Below, piece after piece: positions 46,892 through 50,709 of a stretch of DNA of 50,709 nt. How positions within the stretch are numbered: position 1 is the stretch's first letter; each line of letters opens with the position of its first letter. The translations under genes were made by a program, and so were the position numbers. Source of the stretch: Rhizobiaceae bacterium (lineage in GTDB: Bacteria > Pseudomonadota > Alphaproteobacteria > Rhizobiales > Rhizobiaceae). The stretch spans positions 1 through 50,709 of the forward strand of contig JAHBYY010000028.1 of the NCBI GenBank assembly GCA_019635715.1, given 5' to 3'. A model generated the notes under the pieces. The model had not been told where the DNA came from. It made no database searches and worked only from the letters and a program-made list of their open reading frames with translations.

Positions 46892-46937
46892 CCTCTCACG
46901 GAGAGGATATCACAGATTGCCCGACAATGTCATGACA
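46892..46937. promoter_or_regulatory. Operator candidates upstream of the TacAT-like pair
   Basis: CCTCTC-ACG-GAGAGG (46892-46906) lies 6-20 bases before the antitoxin start and covers its ribosome site; TGTCATGACA (46928-46937), a perfect 10-bp palindrome, lies 22 bp further up. Ribbon-helix-helix antitoxins bind such palindromes to repress their own operon. Which one is used is not known. Confidence 0.4.
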
Positions 46938-46960
46938 ATTCTAAGAACGGGTGGAAGCCG

Positions 46961-47713
46961 CTAGCCAGGCATGCCGGGCATAGGCGGCTTCGGCGCGGCG
47001 GCGGTCGGAACCATGTCGTCCGCGATATCGAGTTCGATGTCGATAGCGGCATTGGCGTCGGCCTGCACCGCCGGTTCCTTGGCGTGTTCCGGCAGCACCT
47101 CGCGGACAGCGTCCGGCATCTCGGCTTTGAGTTCCTTGCGCAGCTGGTCAAATTCGCCCTTGGTCATGTCGCCGGCGTCGAGACGCTTGCGGGCTTCATC
47201 CAGCTTCTGCTGATAGTCGAGAATGTCCGCGCGTTCCTTTTCCAGTGCCTTGTTTTCTTCGATCACTGTCTTGGCAGCTTCCCAGCGCGGACGTTCGTCG
47301 CCGATCTCACCCGGATCGATTTGTTCGGATCGAAGCTCCTGGCCGTTCTCGTCGAAGACGCGCGTTCCATCCTCAGTCTTGAAGACGCGGCGACCGTCGG
47401 GAAGGACATGCGCTTTCGCAAACAGCTTCTCCAGACGAGCGCGCGCCTGTACCAGCTGGGCATCATTGATCTGCAACGCTTCGACAGTCGCGGCATCATG
47501 GGTGTCAAGCTCGACGCGGAAGTGGTCGGCCTCGGCGACGGATATGACAGCGAGCGCGATGTCCATTGAATCATCGGCACCACGCTCGGCAGAATTCTCG
47601 CGGTCGCGGCGTTTGCGGTCGTCCAGTTCACGCTGCCGGAAACGCTCATACGCGGCTGCCTCGGCGCGAACCGCAAACTCCCGTCTGAGCATCTCGGACA
47701 TCGCCAGCGCCAT
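46961..47713 (-). CDS. Hypothetical protein, acidic coiled-coil rich
   Basis: Not recognised. The 250-aa product is highly charged. Residues 1-45 are basic and helical (RREFAVRAEAAAYERFRQRE), about 140-215 look coiled-coil (EENKALEKERADILDYQQKL), and the C-terminus is a proline/methionine-rich tail (PKPPMPGMPG). No signal peptide or membrane segment is seen. It overlaps the stop of the upstream exported-protein gene by one base, so the two form an operon. Position within the island suggests an accessory role in transfer, but no function can be assigned. Confidence 0.65.
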   Translation of the reverse strand: MALAMSEMLRREFAVRAEAAAYERFRQRELDDRKRRDRENSAERGADDSMDIALAVISVAEADHFRVELDTHDAATVEALQINDAQLVQARARLEKLFAKAHVLPDGRRVFKTEDGTRVFDENGQELRSEQIDPGEIGDERPRWEAAKTVIEENKALEKERADILDYQQKLDEARKRLDAGDMTKGEFDQLRKELKAEMPDAVREVLPEHAKEPAVQADANAAIDIELDIADDMVPTAAAPKPPMPGMPG

Positions 47714-48084
47714 TATTCACCGCACTCCTTCTTCAGCATCGTTGCTAGCAATGTGGACGGGAAGTGATCCGGGTATTTGGTGAAGGCAGCATCGATGCGG
47801 GCAAACGCGGCCTTTGTATCCTTCCAAAGCCAGTCATAGATACACCGCATGCCGGTGACATCCTTGTTGCCGGCGGCTTGCGTATCCTTGCGAAAGCGCG
47901 CGTACGCAAAGCCCTCGACGATGCCCATGACATAGGCTGAACGTTCGCCTGGTGGCATTTCTTTCATGATGATGCCTGCGGTCATATCGGTCGCGAGGGA
48001 GGGCGAAACCCCCACCGCAACGCTAATCACCGTTGCAGACATCGCATGTTTTACTTTGCTGATTGCGTGACTGACGAAGCTCAC
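47713..48084 (-). CDS. Small exported protein, possibly Rap1a/Tai-like
   Basis: Exported protein of 123 aa with a signal peptide (about 1-32, cleavage near SLA-TD). The mature part has YVMGIVEGFAYARF, then CIYDWLWK and a C-terminal LKKECGE, so two cysteines could form a disulfide. The layout of a YVxG-like helix, a Cys and a late KYPDHFPSTL helix recalls the Rap1a/Tai immunity-protein fold, but similarity is weak. It is first in a two-gene operon with the coiled-coil protein. Function unknown. Confidence 0.6.
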   Translation of the reverse strand: MSFVSHAISKVKHAMSATVISVAVGVSPSLATDMTAGIIMKEMPPGERSAYVMGIVEGFAYARFRKDTQAAGNKDVTGMRCIYDWLWKDTKAAFARIDAAFTKYPDHFPSTLLATMLKKECGE

Positions 48085-48251
48085 AAACGTCCGTTTTTGT
48101 TTATATTTGTGTAATGCCCATCATTTTTGGTAAGATATTATAGAAATTGAGGATTTCCGGCCACTTCCACCATTGGGACGCTGGCAGAGCCTCGGAGAGC
48201 AAAAGGGGACGATTGTGTGACGGCTCGATAACCCATAACCGATTGATTTGT
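48085..48251. other. AT-rich divergent promoter region before the recombinase
   Basis: The 167-bp stretch contains an unusually AT-rich tract (for example TTTTTGTTTATATTTGTGTA and TAAGATATTATAGAA). It separates the divergent exported-protein and recombinase genes, and would be the natural place for promoters and, if the recombinase is a resolvase, its res site. No convincing paired recombination sites could be defined. Confidence 0.35.
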
Positions 48252-48818
48252 ATGAGAAAGATTGCATACGCCCGTGTTTCGACGCCCGACCAGCGTCACG
48301 ACCGCCAGATTGAGGGCGTGAAGGCCCTCTGCGACGAACTCCATATCGAGACCTTGTCGGCCTGCGCGGCCCGGCGACCAGTGTACGACCGGGTGCTCGC
48401 CGCGCTCCAGCCGGGCGATATGCTGGTGGTGTGGGATCTGGACCGGGCGTTCCGCTCCGTGGTCGATGCGCTGACCGAGGCGGAGAAGCTGCGAGGGCGC
48501 GGCGTCCACTTCCAGATTGCCAATCTCCATATCGACACCTCCACGCCTGCGGGGATTTTCGTCTACACGATGCTCTCGGCGCTGGCCGAGTTCGAACGCA
48601 GGACGCTGCCCCAGCGGACGAAGGAGGGGCTTGAAGCCGCGCGCCGTCGCGGCGCCAGAATAGGCAGGCCGCCGGTGATGAGCGATGACGAACTCCGCGC
48701 GGCGCGAACCCTGATTGACCTGCCGGGAAACACAAAAGCCAGCGTCGCACGTGCGATGAAGGTGCCTCGCTGGACGCTGGCGCGGTCGCTCAAACGACGG
48801 GAAACGGCGGAGACCTGA
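48252..48818 (+). CDS. Serine recombinase (resolvase/invertase family)
   Basis: Site-specific recombinase of 188 aa. The catalytic serine is S10 in KIAYARVSTPDQ; the helix ALAEFERRTLPQRTKEGLEAA and RRGARIGRPP link to a C-terminal helix-turn-helix (KASVARAMKVPRWTLARSL). The usual DRLGRS motif reads DRAFRS, a modest deviation. ATG at 48252 is chosen since the family N-terminus begins there. Such enzymes resolve cointegrates or plasmid dimers, or invert segments; which applies here is unclear. Confidence 0.9.
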   Translation: MRKIAYARVSTPDQRHDRQIEGVKALCDELHIETLSACAARRPVYDRVLAALQPGDMLVVWDLDRAFRSVVDALTEAEKLRGRGVHFQIANLHIDTSTPAGIFVYTMLSALAEFERRTLPQRTKEGLEAARRRGARIGRPPVMSDDELRAARTLIDLPGNTKASVARAMKVPRWTLARSLKRRETAET

Positions 48819-48905
48819 TTTTACTGGCGGATGGCGGATTGGGCTAACCTCGGGCAGCCGCGCGAATTTCTGGCGTTTGGACGCAAATTCCGGTAAAATG
48901 TGAGG

Positions 48906-49112
48906 ATGAAAAGGACCCACGACAACAACACGACCGATGGCTTGACGCTTGAGGAGGCCATGCACCTACAGGCTCTGGAGAGCAATCCGCTCGACATGGA
49001 CCAGGTGGCGATGGAGCGGATGTTCGACCGCGAAGGCTGGTCGGAGGAGAGCCGTATTGCGCATCTGCGCAAGCTCGCTCTCGAACGCTACGGCGTGCCC
49101 GCCGCTGAATGA
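48906..49112 (+). CDS. Putative antitoxin of the Fic toxin
   Basis: Small protein of 68 aa (70 aa from GTG at 48900) immediately upstream of the fic gene, which it overlaps by ATGA. It is helical and acidic (LTLEEAMHLQALESNPLDMD, then EESRIAHLRKLALERYG). Small fic-linked antitoxins normally insert an (S/T)xxxE(G/N) helix into the toxin's ATP pocket; a clear copy of that motif is not visible here, so assignment rests on position and size. It stays intact although the toxin is broken. Confidence 0.7.
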   Translation: MKRTHDNNTTDGLTLEEAMHLQALESNPLDMDQVAMERMFDREGWSEESRIAHLRKLALERYGVPAAE

Positions 49113-49540
49113 GCGGCGACGAAATTTACTGCTATCCGCCGGATTTTAACGTTCTGCGCAATCGCTTCGGCATCCGTGATACGGCCGAACTGGACCATTT
49201 GGAACGCGGCTTCGTCGCAAGACGACTGCGCCAGCGTCTTCCTTCCGGCACGTTCGACCTTGCGCATCTGCGCGCCATCCACCGCCATCTGTTCCAGGAC
49301 ATCTATGATTGGGCGGGCGAGGTTCGCACCGTCGAGATTTCGAAGAACGGCAATCAGTTCCAGTTCCGCCGCTTCATCGAGACCGGCATGGCGGATGTTC
49401 ACCGGCGGATTGTGGCACGGTATTTCCTGCGCGGCCTGAAGGTCCCGGAGTTTGCGCGGCAGGCTGGCGAAATCCTCGGCGACGTGAACTACTGCCATCC
49501 ATTCCGTGAAGGGAACGCACAGTACACGACTCATGGCTGA
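49109..49540 (+). pseudogene. fic: Fic-domain toxin (AMP transferase) cut by IS4-family element
   Basis: Fic proteins transfer AMP or similar groups to target proteins. The product starts MSGDEIYCYPPDFNVLRNRF and keeps the normal fold through WAGEVRTVEISKNG and the flap. The catalytic motif HPFxxGNGR starts at H130 (HPFREGN) but breaks after N136, where the left inverted repeat of the IS begins (about 49518); the frame then runs through a few IS codons to a stop at 49540. The two residues that bind the ATP phosphates (G and R of GNGR) and all of the C-terminal helices are lost, so it should be inactive. The rest of the gene would lie beyond the window. Confidence 0.88.
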
Positions 49541-50708
49541 TGGAGAGGTCTGAGGGCTCTTTGGTGTGTTTTCCTTGTCCATGCGTTGGCGGCTGCTTGA
49601 GGGGCGTTGACGATCCAGTTGCGCAGCGCGTCGAGACCGATGCGGAACCATGACTTTTGTCGTCTGCCATGGCGTTTGCGCGGAATGGCTTTGATGCTCA
49701 TGGTCGTGGTGGCGCATCGGTAGGCCCATGTGATGGCGAGCATGAGGACGACGAGGAGGCTTGCCAGCTTTTCGGGATTGGTGATGTGGGTGTCCTCGAT
49801 GTTGAGGCCGCGGGTCTTTGCGTCGCCGAACAGGCATTCGATGCCCCAGCGCTTTCGATAATCGTTGAGGGCCTGCATTGGGTCGGGGCGGTTGGTGGCA
49901 ATGATCAGCCACTCACCGCTTGCGAGGCGTTTTGCGACAAGGCTGACCTGCTCGCAGGTTGCGCCTTGTGCGCCATTGAGGTGGCCCGTGCAGATGAAGG
50001 TGGCGGATCGCGCCCGCCTGCGCCGCAGCAAGGTTGCAATCGACTATGTGCGACCATCATCGCCAGTGACGGTCATGTCGATCTTCACGCGGATGGCGAA
50101 GGGGATATTGTTTTGGTTGAGGAAATTCATCCACTCCGCGCCAATGAACTCGCGGTCGGCGAGCAGGCAGCAGATCGAGCTTGCGGGAAACAGCGCCAGA
50201 TAGCGCCTGATCAGCGCGATGCGGCTTGCGGTGTCGCAACTGCCCTGATGCGGCAGCAGCGTAAACAGCAGCGGCACCCGGAAGCGGCGGGTGACGATGG
50301 CCAGCACCAGGATGTTGATGTCGCGCGCGCCGAGCTTCCAGTTGGTGCGGTCGAGCGCCAGATATTTGGGCCGCTCCAGGTTGAGCATGTGCACGACGAG
50401 CCTGGCCGCCACGGCCTGGTCGAGCCGGACGAACTGGAAGAAGCGCTGCAGCCGCCGATACTTCGACGCAAGGCAGGCAGGCCCGGACAGATGCACAGCC
50501 AGATGCGAGAGGTTGACCGTGCGCGACTGCACCAGCCCGGCGATCAGCACCACCAGCGTCACAAGACGGCTCTTGCTCAAGGCGAAATGGATGCCTAACG
50601 TCCTGATGAGAGCGGCTTGATATAGGGGCATGACCGGAGATCCTTTTGGCGAAGAATCTTCAATTCAACCACTCCAAGCCGTTCTCACCCTGACTGTCGT
50701 GTACTGTG
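49518..50708 (-). mobile_element. IS4-family insertion sequence
   Basis: An element of about 1.19 kb with terminal inverted repeats: CACAGTACACGAC at 49518-49530 and its complement at 50696-50708. It holds one transposase gene on the minus strand and is inserted in the fic gene. Target-site duplication cannot be checked because the right flank is outside the window. Confidence 0.85.
49531..50631 (-). pseudogene. IS4-family transposase interrupted by an in-frame TAG
   Basis: DDE transposase of about 366 codons. The first part (start MPLYQAALIRTLGIHF) runs through LALDRTNWKLGARDINIL and CLLADREFIGAEW, which carry the first two catalytic acids. A TAG at 50044-50046 stops it after GDDGRT. The same frame continues with no shift through the second part, which has the IS4 signature Y-x2-R-x3-E-x6-K (YRKRWGIECLFGDAK) with the third acid, down to TGA at 49531. 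One base substitution would explain the break. Unless the amber codon is read through, the copy is inactive. Confidence 0.85.
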
Positions 50709-50709
50709 G

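Noticed and set aside
35668-50709. Complete integrative conjugative element
   Set aside because: A relaxase is present but no type IV secretion, coupling protein, tyrosine integrase, tRNA target or att repeats are seen, so only mobilisable is supported.

Overview
The window is GC-rich, and its gene content fits an alphaproteobacterium of the order Hyphomicrobiales (Rhizobiales), probably near Mesorhizobium or another phyllobacteriaceal lineage. Pointers are a class II ribonucleotide reductase (NrdJ), an HWE-family histidine kinase, a CUT2 sugar importer, rhizobial-type RTX proteins and a palindromic intergenic repeat of a kind seen in that order. The genus is inference.

Chromosome-like part, about 1-28,200. 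It opens with the 5' two-thirds or so of nrdJ (minus strand), preceded by a candidate NrdR box. Next is a cluster of three large RTX calcium-binding proteins (2953-5727, 7115-11014, 11421-14906) that share a modular C-terminal half: exactly 2, 4 and 2 copies of a 267-bp unit, then a common RTX and type I secretion tail. A GlxA-type AraC regulator is divergent from the second RTX gene. A decayed copy of that regulator, and a matching promoter region, lie upstream of the first, so a regulator-plus-RTX unit was duplicated. Housekeeping and stress genes follow: a Nudix hydrolase, gpt, an orphan HWE kinase, a universal stress protein, a CinA-N-like protein, wrbA, an alpha/beta hydrolase, an SH3 protein and a lipoprotein. 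A five-gene CUT2 sugar ABC importer and isomerase operon closes this part.

Toxin gene, 28,420-35,667. One very large exported SpvB/VCBS/Rhs protein carries a Hint (autoprocessing) domain and an AT-richer C-terminal nuclease of the DNA/RNA non-specific endonuclease type. No immunity gene is visible beside it.

Mobile and defence island, about 35,670-50,709. It begins with an oriT-like set of inverted repeats, mobC and a three-histidine relaxase. Convergent to these is a three-gene operon of TerB-domain protein, P-loop ATPase and Lhr-type helicase, which matches the Shango anti-phage system. Its TerB protein is unusual in having a signal peptide, a peptidoglycan-binding domain and a membrane anchor. 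Further along are ArdC anti-restriction, a DUF1778/GNAT (TacAT-type) toxin-antitoxin pair, two unrecognised genes, a serine recombinase, and a Fic toxin-antitoxin pair whose toxin is cut inside its catalytic motif by an IS4-family element that fills the end of the window. No tRNA, rRNA or CRISPR array was seen.
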